A stretch of 64,000 nucleotides of DNA from Planctomonas deserti (GTDB lineage Bacteria > Actinomycetota > Actinomycetes > Actinomycetales > Microbacteriaceae), in contig NZ_QANL01000005.1 of the NCBI RefSeq assembly GCF_003067705.1, positions 1 to 64,000 on the forward strand, given 5' to 3'. The notes beneath the pieces were generated by a model, which was given only the letters and a program-made list of their open reading frames with translations, was not told the DNA's origin and ran no database searches. Of this stretch, positions 28,021-39,187 are shown piece after piece. Position 1 is the first letter of the stretch. The number at the start of each line of letters is the position of its first letter. The position numbers and the translations under genes were made by a program.

Positions 28021-28992
28021 ATGGCGGGGACCGGGAAGCAGAAGCAGGGGGACGGCAACGTCGTCGATCTGGACGCGTTCCGGCGGCACTCCGAAGACCG
28101 CAAGCTGCGCGAGCTCTTCGGTCCCGATCCGGTTCCGGCGCCCGACGACGTGACCGGCCGGGAACGGAACGAGGCGCGCGACGAACCCCCGCGCGAGCGG
28201 GTGGGCGGCCTCGTGGTCGAGGTCGGTCTCGACGTGTGGCCGGGCACGTCCCCGCTCGACGGCCTGGTCGCGAGGGCGGACGATCGCGACCACGGGCTCA
28301 TCGCGGAGTGCCGGGACGCGGCGCTCGCCGATGAGGACGAGAGCCTCGACCTCGACGACATGGAGCACGGCACGACCGTTCTGCGCGCGTTCCTCACCCG
28401 CCTCGGCGACCGCGGCCTGCCGCTCGCCGGACCCGGTCCGCTGTCGGAGTACGCCGTCGCGCTCATCATGCTCGACATCGATCCCATCGGCACGTGGAAA
28501 GGCGAGGGTGCCGCGGCCACGCCGCAGCACCCCGTGCGCCGGGTCCGCTCCGCGGCGACCGCCATGGGCCTTGTCCGCACGGAGGGGCCCGCGCTCGTCG
28601 TGACCCGCCGCGGGGCGGAGCTGCGGGAGTCGCCGGCCGCTCTGTGGGACCACGTCGCCGGGTGTCTGCCCCTCGAGCGGACGCCGGGCGGACGGGAGGC
28701 GGCGCTGCTCGTGCTGCTGCTCACCGCGGCGGGACGGGCGACCCTCGACCGCAGCTTCGGGGACACCATCGACTCGGTCGGCGCGCGCCTGCGGCTGAAC
28801 TCGCCCGAACCGGATCACCGCCCGCGCAACACCCTCGCCGAGGCCGCGCGCACGGTCGACGTACTCAACTGGGCCGGCCACGCGCGCATCGGCGGGCTCG
28901 ACACGGATCCGCCGAGCTTCCCGCCCTGGGCCGGCCTGCACTGGGGTCCCGCCTGCCAGCTCGCACGCGCCGCGGTCGCCCGGCTCGTCTGA
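28021..28992 (+). CDS. Hypothetical protein (323 aa)
   Basis: No domain recognised. A charged N-terminus (GNVVDLDAFRRHSEDRKLRELFG) leads to a mostly helical protein with acidic segments (ADEDESLDLDDMEHG) and a possible winged-helix-like part in the middle (VRRVRSAATAMGLVRTEGPALVVTRRG has the spacing of a helix-wing). It may be a DNA-binding protein, but this is weak. Codon use is host-like. It diverges from tetR. Confidence 0.6.
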   Translation: MAGTGKQKQGDGNVVDLDAFRRHSEDRKLRELFGPDPVPAPDDVTGRERNEARDEPPRERVGGLVVEVGLDVWPGTSPLDGLVARADDRDHGLIAECRDAALADEDESLDLDDMEHGTTVLRAFLTRLGDRGLPLAGPGPLSEYAVALIMLDIDPIGTWKGEGAAATPQHPVRRVRSAATAMGLVRTEGPALVVTRRGAELRESPAALWDHVAGCLPLERTPGGREAALLVLLLTAAGRATLDRSFGDTIDSVGARLRLNSPEPDHRPRNTLAEAARTVDVLNWAGHARIGGLDTDPPSFPPWAGLHWGPACQLARAAVARLV

Positions 28993-29059
28993 CCGCGGCC
29001 TGGGGCGTCCGTTCCCCTCGACCGCGCGTGCGCCGGCGCGCCGGTGCCATCCTGGAGGC

Positions 29060-29356
29060 ATGTGGATCGGCTGGATCGAGTTCGACATCCTGCTGGGCGA
29101 CGTGCACTCGCTCAAGGAGAAGCGCTCGCTCGTGCGGCCCATCATCGCCGAGGTGAAGCGCAGGTTCTCGATCAGCGTCGCCGAGGTCGGGCACCTCGAT
29201 CTGCACCGTCGGAGCGCCATCGGTGTCGCCGTGGTCGCCGCGGACGGGCGGCACCTCGTGGAGGTGCTCGACGAGGTCGAGCGCTTCGTCGCGGCGCGAC
29301 CCGAGATCGAGCTGCTGTCGGCGCATCGGCAGTACCGGACCGATGACGACGAGTAG
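29060..29356 (+). CDS. DUF503 family protein, YlxP-like (98 aa)
   Basis: Matches the small DUF503 family: an IGWIEFDILLGDVHSLKEKR N-terminus, VRPIIAEVKRRFSISVAEVG and a C-terminal RFVAARPEIELLSAHR. In many bacteria the family gene sits near rbfA/nusA and has been linked to ribosome maturation; here it stands alone. Length is as expected. GGAGG lies immediately before the ATG. Confidence 0.85.
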   Translation: MWIGWIEFDILLGDVHSLKEKRSLVRPIIAEVKRRFSISVAEVGHLDLHRRSAIGVAVVAADGRHLVEVLDEVERFVAARPEIELLSAHRQYRTDDDE

Positions 29357-29417
29357 CCCCCGGGTGTAGGCATGGACGCGGGGCGCGCCCCGCGCCCGCA
29401 CCGGTGGGAGGGAACGC

Positions 29418-29837
29418 ATGTCCAGGGAACGGAACATCCAGGCGCAGTCACGACTCGGCGAGATCATCGCGGCCAAGGAGGTGGACCGCCTGCACGAGGT
29501 GTTCCACGAGAACGTCGTCGATCACGACCCCGCGCCGGGACAGGAGCCCGGGGTCGCCGGGATCAAGCAGTTCTGGAGCGGCTTCCTCGCCGCGTTCCCC
29601 GACCTCTCGATCGACCTGGAGTCGCTCGTGGCGGACGACGACACCGTCGTGGTCACCCTCACGGTGACCGGCACGCACTCCGGTCCGCTGATGGGCATCG
29701 CGCCGACCGGCAAGCGGATGTCGGTCCGCGGCATCCAGGTGGGGCGGTTCGAGGACGGCATGCTCGTGGAGCGCTGGGGGTCGACAGACCAGCTGGGTAT
29801 GCTCCAGCAGCTCGGCCTCGTCGACATCGGGTCCTAG
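29418..29837 (+). CDS. SnoaL-like ester cyclase / NTF2-fold protein (139 aa)
   Basis: Single-domain cone-shaped NTF2 fold of the polyketide-cyclase-like type: VDHDPAPGQEPGVAGIKQFW, AFPDLSIDLESLVADDDTVV, VTGTHSGPLMGIAPTGK and a C-terminal RWGSTDQLGMLQQLG are characteristic. The natural substrate is unknown; most bacterial members are uncharacterised. An SD-like GGGAGGG lies about 9 nt before the ATG. Confidence 0.8.
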   Translation: MSRERNIQAQSRLGEIIAAKEVDRLHEVFHENVVDHDPAPGQEPGVAGIKQFWSGFLAAFPDLSIDLESLVADDDTVVVTLTVTGTHSGPLMGIAPTGKRMSVRGIQVGRFEDGMLVERWGSTDQLGMLQQLGLVDIGS

Positions 29838-29887
29838 CGGCCGGGTCTTCCAGCGACCGGTGTGCAACGCCGCACGCGCCGGCCGGG

Positions 29888-30673
29888 TCAGCCGACGGCC
29901 ACCGCGATCACCCGGGCGAGACGCCTGCGCACGAGGTGGTCGTTGCCGTCCACCTTGTGCACCGTCACGTGCCGCATCTGCTCGATGATGCGGAGGCCGC
30001 CGGGCATGAGGAACGGGTCGAGGGTGCCGTAGACGACCTCGACCGGCACCTTCACCGACGCGATGTCGCTGACCGTCGTCTGCGACTCGATCGCCTTCTC
30101 GAGCGACAGCACGAACGCGGTCCAGTTGCGCTCGCTCACCTCGAGCACGTTCTTGATGGGGGAGAGTCGCGCGAGCATCGCCGCGTTGCGCATGGTGAAG
30201 GTCTTGTTGGTCCGCAGGTACTCGTACGCCTTGAGGTAGAGGCCCATCGCGGCCCGCTCCACCGGGTCGCCGAGCGCGGACGGGGTGACGTAGACGGGAG
30301 GCGCGACGAGCACGAGCTTGCGCACCCGCTTCGAGTGGGTCGCCGCGTAGCGACTGGCGATCAGGCTGCCCATGGAGTGACCGACCAGCACGAAGGGACT
30401 TCTCAGCGCCAGGGCGTCGAGCGTGTCGCTCAGGGCGTCGACGTGCTCCTCGATGGTGAACGTCGCCGATTCCGGCGCCACCGACTCGCCGAATCCGAGC
30501 AAGTCTATGGCGATGACCCGGTGCCGGTCCGTGAGCAGCGGCACGAGGTTCTCGAAGGTCACCGACGACGACGCGATCCCGTGCACCAGCACGACCACGG
30601 GGCCCGAGCCCTCATCGATGGCGACGTGCAGCGGGGGAGTGCGCGGCCTGCGCCACCGATCGAACCAGCCCAT
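29888..30673 (-). CDS. Alpha/beta-fold hydrolase (261 aa)
   Basis: Serine hydrolase with the oxyanion segment VVLVHGIASSSVTF, the nucleophile elbow GHSMGS, a late acidic segment GTLDPF and a His near the C-terminus (KVDGNDHLV). There is no signal peptide. Substrate unknown. The ATG is preceded by GGGAGG with almost no spacing and by CATAAT 8 nt upstream, so a leaderless start is possible. Confidence 0.85.
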   Translation of the reverse strand: MGWFDRWRRPRTPPLHVAIDEGSGPVVVLVHGIASSSVTFENLVPLLTDRHRVIAIDLLGFGESVAPESATFTIEEHVDALSDTLDALALRSPFVLVGHSMGSLIASRYAATHSKRVRKLVLVAPPVYVTPSALGDPVERAAMGLYLKAYEYLRTNKTFTMRNAAMLARLSPIKNVLEVSERNWTAFVLSLEKAIESQTTVSDIASVKVPVEVVYGTLDPFLMPGGLRIIEQMRHVTVHKVDGNDHLVRRRLARVIAVAVG

Positions 30674-30801
30674 GCCTCCCGATTATGTCGGGCGGGTCTG
30701 ACAGCACCACCAGCACCGCCGGCACCAGGGACAGCGGCGAATCCGCGGCGGGGCGCACCCCGTAGGCTGGTCGTTTCCCGTTCCCGAGCGAAAGCGATGA
30801 G

Positions 30802-31725
30802 ATGACTCGGCACTTCCTCCGTGATGACGACCTGACCCCGGCCGAGCAGGCCGAGATCCTCGACCTTGCCACGGAGCTGAAGCGAGACCGATTCGCGCAG
30901 AAGCCGCTCGCCGGGCCGCAGACCGTCGCGGTGATCTTCGACAAGTCCTCCACCCGCACCCGCGTCTCCTTCGCGGTGGGCATCGCCGACCTCGGGGGGA
31001 ACCCGCTCATCATCTCGACCGCGAACAGCCAGCTGGGCGGCAAGGAGACCGCGGCCGACACGGCCCGCGTGCTCGAGCGGCAGGTGGCGGCCATCGTCTG
31101 GCGCACCTACGGCCAGTCCGGGCTGGAGGAGATGGCGCACGGTACGACCGTGCCCGTCGTCAACGCGCTCTCCGACGAGTTCCACCCCTGCCAGTTGCTC
31201 GCCGACCTGCTCACGATCCGCGAGCACCGCGGCGACCTCGCCGGGCAGACAGTCACCTTCCTCGGCGACGGGGCGAGCAACATGGCGCAGTCCTACCTGC
31301 TCGCCGGGGCGACCGCGGGCATGCACGTGCGCGTGGCGGCACCCGAGGGCTACACCCCGGCCGCGGACGTCGTGGCCGACGCGGAGCGGATCGCGAGCGG
31401 CACCGGTGGATCCGTCGCCGTGCTCACCGACCCGACCGAGGCCGTGCACGGCGCGGACGTCGTGGTCACGGACACCTGGGTCTCCATGGGCTTCGAGGAG
31501 GAGAAGGCGGCGCGGATCGCGGCGCTCGGCTCCTACCAGGTGACGACCGAGACCATGGCCGCGGCGAAGGACGACGCCATCTTCCTGCACTGCCTCCCCG
31601 CCGACCGGGACTACGAGGTCGCGTCCGAGGTCATCGACGGGCCGCGATCCGTCATCTGGGACGAGGCGGAGAACCGCCTGCACGCCCAGAAGGCGCTGCT
31701 CGTCTGGCTGCTGCGCCAGTCCTGA
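30802..31725 (+). CDS. argF: Ornithine carbamoyltransferase (307 aa)
   Basis: Catalyses carbamoyl phosphate + ornithine to citrulline in arginine synthesis. Carbamoyl-phosphate motif SSTRTR (residues 49-54), FHPCQLLAD (127-135), the ornithine-binding loop DTWVSMG and the HCLPADRDYEV segment are all present. Full length. The next arginine gene on the strand is argH, 1.5 kb downstream; argG is not in the window. Confidence 0.95.
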   Translation: MTRHFLRDDDLTPAEQAEILDLATELKRDRFAQKPLAGPQTVAVIFDKSSTRTRVSFAVGIADLGGNPLIISTANSQLGGKETAADTARVLERQVAAIVWRTYGQSGLEEMAHGTTVPVVNALSDEFHPCQLLADLLTIREHRGDLAGQTVTFLGDGASNMAQSYLLAGATAGMHVRVAAPEGYTPAADVVADAERIASGTGGSVAVLTDPTEAVHGADVVVTDTWVSMGFEEEKAARIAALGSYQVTTETMAAAKDDAIFLHCLPADRDYEVASEVIDGPRSVIWDEAENRLHAQKALLVWLLRQS

Positions 31726-31733
31726 GCCCGGAA

Positions 31734-31765
31734 GAGGCCGGGCGCCGCGTGCAGCGCCCGACCTC
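31734..31765. terminator. Terminator hairpin after argF
   Basis: A 12-bp stem with one G-T pair (31734-31745 / 31754-31765) starts 9 nt after the argF stop, between convergent genes. Confidence 0.65.
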
Positions 31766-31818
31766 CGTGATCCCCGGCGGCGTGAGGATCAGCGCATCCC
31801 GCCACCGCGTCCTCCGGG

Positions 31819-32754
31819 TCAGGCGTTGTCGGCGCTGGTGTTCAACTCGCCATTGACACCGGCGGGGAAGAATCCGCCGGACTTCACCGCGTCCGGGTTG
31901 AGATAGACGATGTTCAGCACCTGGCCGGGCGAGCGGCTGAACGCGATGCCGTTGCGGTCCGTCGGCACGATGTTGGCGTTGCCGCCGTCACGCGTGAGCC
32001 CCTGGTCGAGGTCCATCGGGCCATCCAGACTGTCCCGCGCGATCGAGATCGCATGCGCGGGCTGGGTGAGGCCCATCGCGTACAGACTGCTGCGTACTGT
32101 CGCGGCATGGTATGCCTCAACGGCGAGGATGCCGGCCGCAGCCTCGAGGTAGGTCTTGTTCGTGATGAAGGGCGCCGCGCCCTTGTACGCGGTGACCCCG
32201 ACATCCTCGAAGACGAATGCGCCCAGCAGGAAGTTACGCTCGTTCGCGTACGGGTCGAACCTCTCGCCAGGCTTGATCAGACCGGCCGCCACGGCGGCCG
32301 ATGTGAAGCTCGCGTCGATGTCGATCGCGGGGCGGGCAACCGCGGCCGACCCGAGGGCGGCGCGAAGGAACGCAACGTGGGCCTTCTCGTCCGCGGCGAT
32401 CTCCTCCGCGTACTTGCGGATCGCCGTCGTCTGGAAGGCCACCTTGCGCCCGCCGGAGACACCACCGGCTTTTCCCGTACCGGAGACGAGGTCGGAGGAG
32501 AGGCCGTAGCCGGTCACGGCGCGGAGGTAGAACTCGGCCTCGAGGTACTCGAGGTTGAGCGCGAAGTTGAGGATCGACGCGTCGCTGATCGCCGGCGAGC
32601 CCGACGTCGTGGCGGATGCGGCCGAGACGGGTCCGAGGATGGACGCTCCCGCGCCGAGTCCCACGACTCCCGCGGCGATGAGCATGTTGCGGCGGTCGAG
32701 TTTGGTCTCGGCGCTCCGGTCGATCGCGTTACGGATGAATGCCTGGTCAAACAT
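31819..32754 (-). CDS. Ferritin-like domain protein with Tat-like leader (311 aa)
   Basis: Exported ferritin-like (desiccation-associated type) protein. The leader has [21 protein letters not shown] (the twin Arg at residues 21-22) and an AASA cleavage region, fitting Tat export of a metal-loaded helical bundle. Core helices contain [29 protein letters not shown] and [15 protein letters not shown], the E-x-x-H type residues expected for a di-iron bundle. ATG 32754 is chosen because GGAG lies 6 nt upstream; in-frame ATGs at 32766 and 32781 are less supported. Confidence 0.85.
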   Translation of the reverse strand: MFDQAFIRNAIDRSAETKLDRRNMLIAAGVVGLGAGASILGPVSAASATTSGSPAISDASILNFALNLEYLEAEFYLRAVTGYGLSSDLVSGTGKAGGVSGGRKVAFQTTAIRKYAEEIAADEKAHVAFLRAALGSAAVARPAIDIDASFTSAAVAAGLIKPGERFDPYANERNFLLGAFVFEDVGVTAYKGAAPFITNKTYLEAAAGILAVEAYHAATVRSSLYAMGLTQPAHAISIARDSLDGPMDLDQGLTRDGGNANIVPTDRNGIAFSRSPGQVLNIVYLNPDAVKSGGFFPAGVNGELNTSADNA

Positions 32755-33039
32755 GATGTTCTCCATCGACTCTGAATTCACGAGAAATGCGTTTCCCCCA
32801 ACGGCATCACTGACGGCGCCAGCGGTGACTGTTCGGAGCAGAGGGGGAAGATGGTTTGGAAGTCGGAGGAATTCCGAGGTGCCGCCTCTCCTGCAACCGG
32901 GGGCTTTGCCCGCCGCTCGCTGGTGAGCTGAGGCGAAGGCCGGCGCCGCCGACCTCGGCGCTCTCCGGCGAACCGTGGCGACGGGCCCCGGCGAGAGGGC
33001 GCATAGAATCCTTCAGGCAGAGGAAGCAGAAGGAGAACC

Positions 33040-35028
<1,989 letters not shown>

Positions 35029-35038
35029 GCCCCGGTCC

Positions 35039-35638
35039 GTGCGCCTGTCGGAGCTGCTGGAGCGGCCCGCCCTCGAGGCGGCGCCGCTGGTGCTGGGCGG
35101 CGTCCTCACGCATGAGACGGCCGAGGGACCCGTCTCGCTGCGGATCACGGAGCTCGAGGCGTACCTCGGCGAGAAGGACCCGGGGTCGCACGCCTTCCGC
35201 GGCCGAGGCAAGCGCAACGCTGTCATGTTCGGCCCGCCGGCCCACCTGTACACGTACTTCACCTACGGCATGCACACCTGCGCGAACATCGTCTGCTCGC
35301 CCGAGGGCACGGCCTCCGGGCTGCTGATCCGCGCCGGGGAGGTCGTGGACGGCATCGAGGCGGCGCGCGCTCGCCGTGGCGGGTCCGTCCCCGAACGCGA
35401 CCTCGCCCGGGGTCCCGCCCGGTTGACCGTCGCGCTCGGCATCACGCTCGCCGACGGCGGCTTGAGCCTGGAGCGGCCGCCGTTCGCGCTCGAGCTGCCC
35501 GCGCATCCGGTCGCCCACGAGACCGGCCCGCGCGTCGGCGTGTCCGGCGCGGGCGGCTCCGCCGACTACGCGTGGCGGTTCTGGATCCCGGGCGACCCCA
35601 CGGTGTCCCCGTACCGCCGCCACAAGAACTCGCACTGA
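35039..35638 (+). CDS. DNA-3-methyladenine glycosylase, AAG/MPG family (199 aa)
   Basis: Base-excision repair enzyme that removes alkylated purines. Family blocks: ITELEAYLGEKDPGSHAFRG (the active-site Glu region), NAVMFGPPAHLYTYFTYGMH, NIVCSPEGTASGLLIRAGEV and a GPARLTVALGI segment. The GTG start is 10 nt after the small membrane protein. It ends with AWRFWIPG, typical of the family. Confidence 0.9.
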   Translation: MRLSELLERPALEAAPLVLGGVLTHETAEGPVSLRITELEAYLGEKDPGSHAFRGRGKRNAVMFGPPAHLYTYFTYGMHTCANIVCSPEGTASGLLIRAGEVVDGIEAARARRGGSVPERDLARGPARLTVALGITLADGGLSLERPPFALELPAHPVAHETGPRVGVSGAGGSADYAWRFWIPGDPTVSPYRRHKNSH

Positions 35639-35719
35639 CGCTTGCCCCGCAGCGCAGCGAGTTGCGAGTGCGGGCACATCGCGAACGCGCGGCGAGTGCG
35701 GGTCAGTGAGTGCCGGGGG

Positions 35720-36328
35720 TCAGCGCGTGAGGAGCACGACCCCGGCGCAGGTGGACGCCCAGAGCCAGCTGACCAGGGTGCCGATGATGAACCGCTCGCG
35801 CGCCTCGGCGGCCTCGCCGAGCTCGCTGAAGCGTCCGACGCCCTTGATGGCGATGATCACCGCGAGCCCCTCCGGATACCCCGCGACGATGACCGCGGCC
35901 ACCGACAGGCGCTCGAGCATGCCGATGGTCACCCCGCCGCGCATGACCTCGCGCTTCGGCTGCCGCGCGGCCTCGAGGTCGCCGGCCCCGTGGGCGTTCG
36001 CCGCGACCAGGATGCCGCCGTGCGTGCCGCCGAGCACGCTGCCGCCGGTCGCGATGTCGAGCACGGCGGTCACGACCGCGCCGCCGCCCGCGACGGCGAG
36101 GAAGATCATGAGGATCGTGAGGATGCCGCCGGCGGCCGCGTTCGGCGAGATCGGCAGCATGGTCGCGAGCAGCAGCGTCGCGAGCAGCGCGCCGGCCATC
36201 GCGTAGACGAGCGGCCGCTGCTGCGGCCTCCGGTTCACGAGGATCGCGAGCACCACCGACGCGCTTGCGCCGAGGATCAGGAACAGCCAGAGGACGGCAT
36301 CGATGAGGCCGAACGGGAAGGTGGTCAT
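35720..36328 (-). CDS. Membrane protein partner of the SatD-like gene (202 aa)
   Basis: Three N-terminal helices (AVLWLFLILGASASVVLAIL, LVYAMAGALLATLLLATMLP, ILTILMIFLAVAGGGAVV), a Gly-rich loop with QPKREVMRGGVTIGMLERLS and two C-terminal helices (SVAAVIVAGYPEGLAVIIAI, LVSWLWASTCAGVVLL). It overlaps the SatD-like gene by ATGA. Pairing of a SatD-type protein with a small membrane protein is a recurrent arrangement; the function is unknown. Confidence 0.7.
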   Translation of the reverse strand: MTTFPFGLIDAVLWLFLILGASASVVLAILVNRRPQQRPLVYAMAGALLATLLLATMLPISPNAAAGGILTILMIFLAVAGGGAVVTAVLDIATGGSVLGGTHGGILVAANAHGAGDLEAARQPKREVMRGGVTIGMLERLSVAAVIVAGYPEGLAVIIAIKGVGRFSELGEAAEARERFIIGTLVSWLWASTCAGVVLLTR

Positions 36329-36990
36329 GCGGTGTCGTCCTTCCGGGTGACTGCGGTGTCGAGGTGTGCGAGGAGTTTAGCGAGGCCGGGGAGCGCGGCC
36401 TGCTCCGTCCGCCAGCCGGCGGTCCGCAGGCGCGTGCTGACCGCCTGAGGTGTGATGCCGAGCTCGGCGGCGACGTCGCGCTGGGTGACGCCCGCGGCCA
36501 TCCGGTCCGCGACCTCCCAGCCCTGCTCGGTGCGGCGGTCGCGGGCGAGCAGGAGGAGCGTGATCATGGCCTCCACCTCGTCCGGGGTGACGGCGTCGGG
36601 CGCGGCTCCGGGGGAGGCCTCGCCGCCCGCGCTGCCCTCGCCGCCCTCGACCGCGAGCGCGAACCGCGTCGGCGACCTTTTGGCGGCGTCCACGGCGTCG
36701 CGCGCCGCGATGAAGGCCTCGCCGGTGGCGGCGCGGGTGTCGGCGGGAAGGGGGGTGCGGACGCGGCCGATGCCGAGTCCCACGCTCCAGTGCTCGCGCC
36801 GGGTCAGGTCGAGGACCATCGCCAGTGCGTCTGATGCCCGGGGAAGCAGCGCCTGCACCTCGTCACCGGCCGTGCGGTCGACGGGCAGTTCGAGCACGGC
36901 GCCGAAGCGACGATTCAGGTCGTCGAGCACGCCCTGGGCGCGGTCGACGTCGGACCTGCTGTCCTTCTGGTCCGCGGTGACGACGAACAC
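36325..36990 (-). CDS. SatD-like protein with C-terminal helix-turn-helix (221 aa)
   Basis: The N-terminal ~110 residues have the SatD-type pattern (FVVTADQKDSRSDVDRAQGV ... DEVQALLP ... WSVGLGIGRV), and the C-terminus has the HTH TQRDVAAELGITPQAVSTRL. It is a likely DNA-binding regulator. GTG 36990 is chosen because GAGGGGAGG lies 4 nt before it; an upstream TTG at 37011 would add seven residues and has no SD. Three phased inverted repeats lie upstream (37021-37094), suggesting autoregulation. Translationally coupled to the membrane protein gene. Confidence 0.7.
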   Translation of the reverse strand: MFVVTADQKDSRSDVDRAQGVLDDLNRRFGAVLELPVDRTAGDEVQALLPRASDALAMVLDLTRREHWSVGLGIGRVRTPLPADTRAATGEAFIAARDAVDAAKRSPTRFALAVEGGEGSAGGEASPGAAPDAVTPDEVEAMITLLLLARDRRTEQGWEVADRMAAGVTQRDVAAELGITPQAVSTRLRTAGWRTEQAALPGLAKLLAHLDTAVTRKDDTA

Positions 36991-37020
36991 GCTGCCTCCC
37001 CTCGGCGTCAATGATGCAGG

Positions 37021-37094
37021 CTTGATGCGCGCACATCAAGGCTATGGCATTGATTCGCTGGAATCAATGCCGCAGACTTGATCCGCTGCATCCC
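37021..37094. promoter_or_regulatory. Array of TTGAT inverted repeats upstream of the SatD-like gene
   Basis: Site 1 CTTGATG-N6-CATCAAG (37021-37040), site 2 GCATTGATT-N6-AATCAATGC (37047-37070), and a degenerate site 3 (TTGATC-N5-CATCCC, 37078-37094). Centres are ~28 bp apart. They begin 31 bp before the GTG at 36990 and are probable operators, perhaps for that gene's own HTH. Confidence 0.65.
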
Positions 37095-37242
37095 CTATCG
37101 CCCACATCACGTGACGCCCCTGTCCGCAACTTCCGTGCGGTTCCCCTTATGGCATCCATGGTGCCACCCACCACCGACAGCGCCCGTGGTCGTCACGCCT
37201 TCGCCGAGGAGTGCGCCGCCCTGCCGGTGGAGATGCCGCTGG

Positions 37243-37248
37243 TAGTCT
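37243..37248 (+). promoter_or_regulatory. Likely -10 (TAGTCT) for leaderless tyrS mRNA
   Basis: TAGTCT ends 8 nt before the GTG at 37257, without an SD. Confidence 0.5.
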
Positions 37249-37256
37249 GCTGTGTC

Positions 37257-38564
37257 GTGTCGACACCCGCCTCCGATGTTCTCTCGCGCCAGCAGAACGA
37301 CCCGTCGTTCGCCGATGTCTGGGAGGAGATCGTCTGGCGTGGCTATGTCCACGTCTCCACGGACGCGGAGGCCCTGCGCACCCTGCTGGCCGGCCCGCCC
37401 GTCACGTACTACTGCGGCTTCGACCCGACCGCGCCCAGCCTGCACCTCGGCAACCTCGTGCAGCTCCTGCTGCTGCGCCGCCTGCAGCTCGCCGGGCACA
37501 AGCCGCTGGGGCTCGTCGGGGGCTCGACCGGCCTCATCGGCGACCCGAAGCCGACCGCCGAGCGCACCCTCAACACCCGCGAGACCGTCGCCGAGTGGGT
37601 CAGCTACCTGCGGGGCCAGATCGAGAAGTTCCTGAGCTTCGAGGGCGACAACGCGGCGCGCATCGTGAACAACCTCGACTGGACGGCTCCGATGTCGGCC
37701 ATCGACTTCCTGCGCGAGGTCGGCAAGCACTTCCGGGTGGGCACGATGCTCAAGAAGGATGCGGTAAGCGCGCGCCTCAACTCGGAGCACGGCATCAGCT
37801 ACACCGAGTTCAGCTACCAGATCTTGCAGGGAATGGACTTCCTCGAGCTGTACCGCAACTACGACTGCGTGCTCCAGACCGGCGGAAGCGACCAGTGGGG
37901 CAACCTCACGAGCGGCACGGACCTCATCCACCGCGCGGAGGGCGTGAGCGTGCAGGCCATCGGCACGCCGCTGATCACGAACTCCGACGGCACGAAGTTC
38001 GGCAAGAGCGAGGGGAACGCCGTCTGGCTCGACCCCGCCATGACCAGCCCGTACGCGATGTACCAGTTCTGGCTCAACACCGACGACGCCGACGTGATCG
38101 ACCGCCTCAAGATCTTCACCTTCCTGCCGCGCACCGAGATCGAGCGCCTGGCGGAGGCCGTGGCGACGGAGCCCTTCCGCCGGGAGGCGCAGCGCGCGCT
38201 GGCCTGGGAGGCCACCGCGCTCGTGCACGGGGTGCCGGCCACCGAGGCCGCGATCGCGGCGTCGCAGGCGCTGTTCGGCCAGGGCGACCTGTCCGCGCTC
38301 GACGCCGACACGCTGTCGGCCGCGCTGAGGGAACTGCCGAACGCCACGGTGCCGAGCGACACGACGGTCGCGGACCTCCTCGTCTCGACCGGGCTCACGC
38401 CCAGCCTGAGCGCCGCACGCCGCGCGGTGAGCGAGGGCGGCGTGTACCTGAACAACGAGAAGGTCGCGTCGGCCGAGGCCACGCTCGAGGGCGCCCTGCT
38501 CGCGGATCGCTTCGCCGTGCTGCGCCGTGGCAAGAAGACGCTCGCCGGCATCTTCGTCGAGTAG
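37257..38564 (+). CDS. tyrS: Tyrosine-tRNA ligase (435 aa)
   Basis: Charges tRNA-Tyr. Class I motifs: TYYCGFDPTAPSLHLGNL with HLGN at residues 63-66, and KFGKS (247-251) as the KMSKS-type loop. QTGGSDQWGNLTSG is the tyrosine-binding block, and a C-terminal S4 RNA-binding domain ends the protein (SEGGVYLNNEKV). GTG 37257 gives the usual length; longer in-frame starts to 37044 run into operator DNA of the SatD-like gene. Confidence 0.95.
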   Translation: MSTPASDVLSRQQNDPSFADVWEEIVWRGYVHVSTDAEALRTLLAGPPVTYYCGFDPTAPSLHLGNLVQLLLLRRLQLAGHKPLGLVGGSTGLIGDPKPTAERTLNTRETVAEWVSYLRGQIEKFLSFEGDNAARIVNNLDWTAPMSAIDFLREVGKHFRVGTMLKKDAVSARLNSEHGISYTEFSYQILQGMDFLELYRNYDCVLQTGGSDQWGNLTSGTDLIHRAEGVSVQAIGTPLITNSDGTKFGKSEGNAVWLDPAMTSPYAMYQFWLNTDDADVIDRLKIFTFLPRTEIERLAEAVATEPFRREAQRALAWEATALVHGVPATEAAIAASQALFGQGDLSALDADTLSAALRELPNATVPSDTTVADLLVSTGLTPSLSAARRAVSEGGVYLNNEKVASAEATLEGALLADRFAVLRRGKKTLAGIFVE

Positions 38565-38573
38565 CGGGATCCT

Positions 38574-39092
38574 GTGCGCACGCTGTTCCTGAACGGCACC
38601 GTCGGTGCGGGCAAGACCACGGTGGCCGGCGCCATCGGTGCGGTGCTCCGCGACCAGGGCATCCCGCACGCGATCATCGACCTCGACGCCCTTCGCGACG
38701 CCTGGCCGGCGCCCGCGGACGACCCGTTCAACTCGGCCCTGGAGCTGCGGAACCTCGCGGCCGTGGTCGCGAACTACCGGCAGGTCGGCGTCACCCACCT
38801 CGTGCTGGCCGGCGTCATCGAGACCCTCGACGGCCGCGCGGGATACGAGCACGTGCTCGGCGGGGACCTGAAGGTGTGCCGGCTGGACGTCGACCTCGCC
38901 GTCGTCCGGCAGCGCTTCGCCGGGCGGCACGCGCTCGAGAGCTCGTCCCTGTCCTGGCACCTGGACCGTTCGGGCGAGCTGCAGGCGATCCTCGAGTCCG
39001 CGGCGGTGGAGGACTCCGTTGTCGACGTCACGGCGCTCTCGGTCGCCGACGCGGTCGCCGCGGTGCTCCGCGCCGCCTCCTGGCCCCAATAA
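38574..39092 (+). CDS. P-loop kinase-like ATP-binding protein (172 aa)
   Basis: Walker A GTVGAGKTTVAGA at residues 8-20 follows a first strand RTLFLNG; IIDLDALRDAWP forms the second conserved block, as in gluconate/adenylylsulfate-type kinases. Single AAA_18-like domain. The substrate is unknown. GTG start nine nt after tyrS, so likely co-transcribed. Confidence 0.75.
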   Translation: MRTLFLNGTVGAGKTTVAGAIGAVLRDQGIPHAIIDLDALRDAWPAPADDPFNSALELRNLAAVVANYRQVGVTHLVLAGVIETLDGRAGYEHVLGGDLKVCRLDVDLAVVRQRFAGRHALESSSLSWHLDRSGELQAILESAAVEDSVVDVTALSVADAVAAVLRAASWPQ

Positions 39093-39107
39093 CACCTCAC
39101 CCACCCG

Positions 39108-39164
39108 TGAGGTGCCCACTTCGGACCCGATTTCGGCCAAAACAGGTCCGTTTCGGGCACCTCA
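39108..39164. repeat. 57-bp palindromic element, copy 1
   Basis: Outer arms TGAGGTGCCC / GGGCACCTCA, inner arms CGGACC / GGTCCG, and an A-rich loop (GGCCAAAACA). It differs by one base from the copy at 39637-39693. It sits between convergent genes, where it could end transcription. Confidence 0.85.
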
Positions 39165-39187
39165 TGCTGGGGTGAAGGGCCCCGAGG

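Noticed and set aside
36991-37011. TTG start for the SatD-like protein
   Set aside because: A GTG seven codons later has a strong GAGGGGAGG site; the TTG has none.
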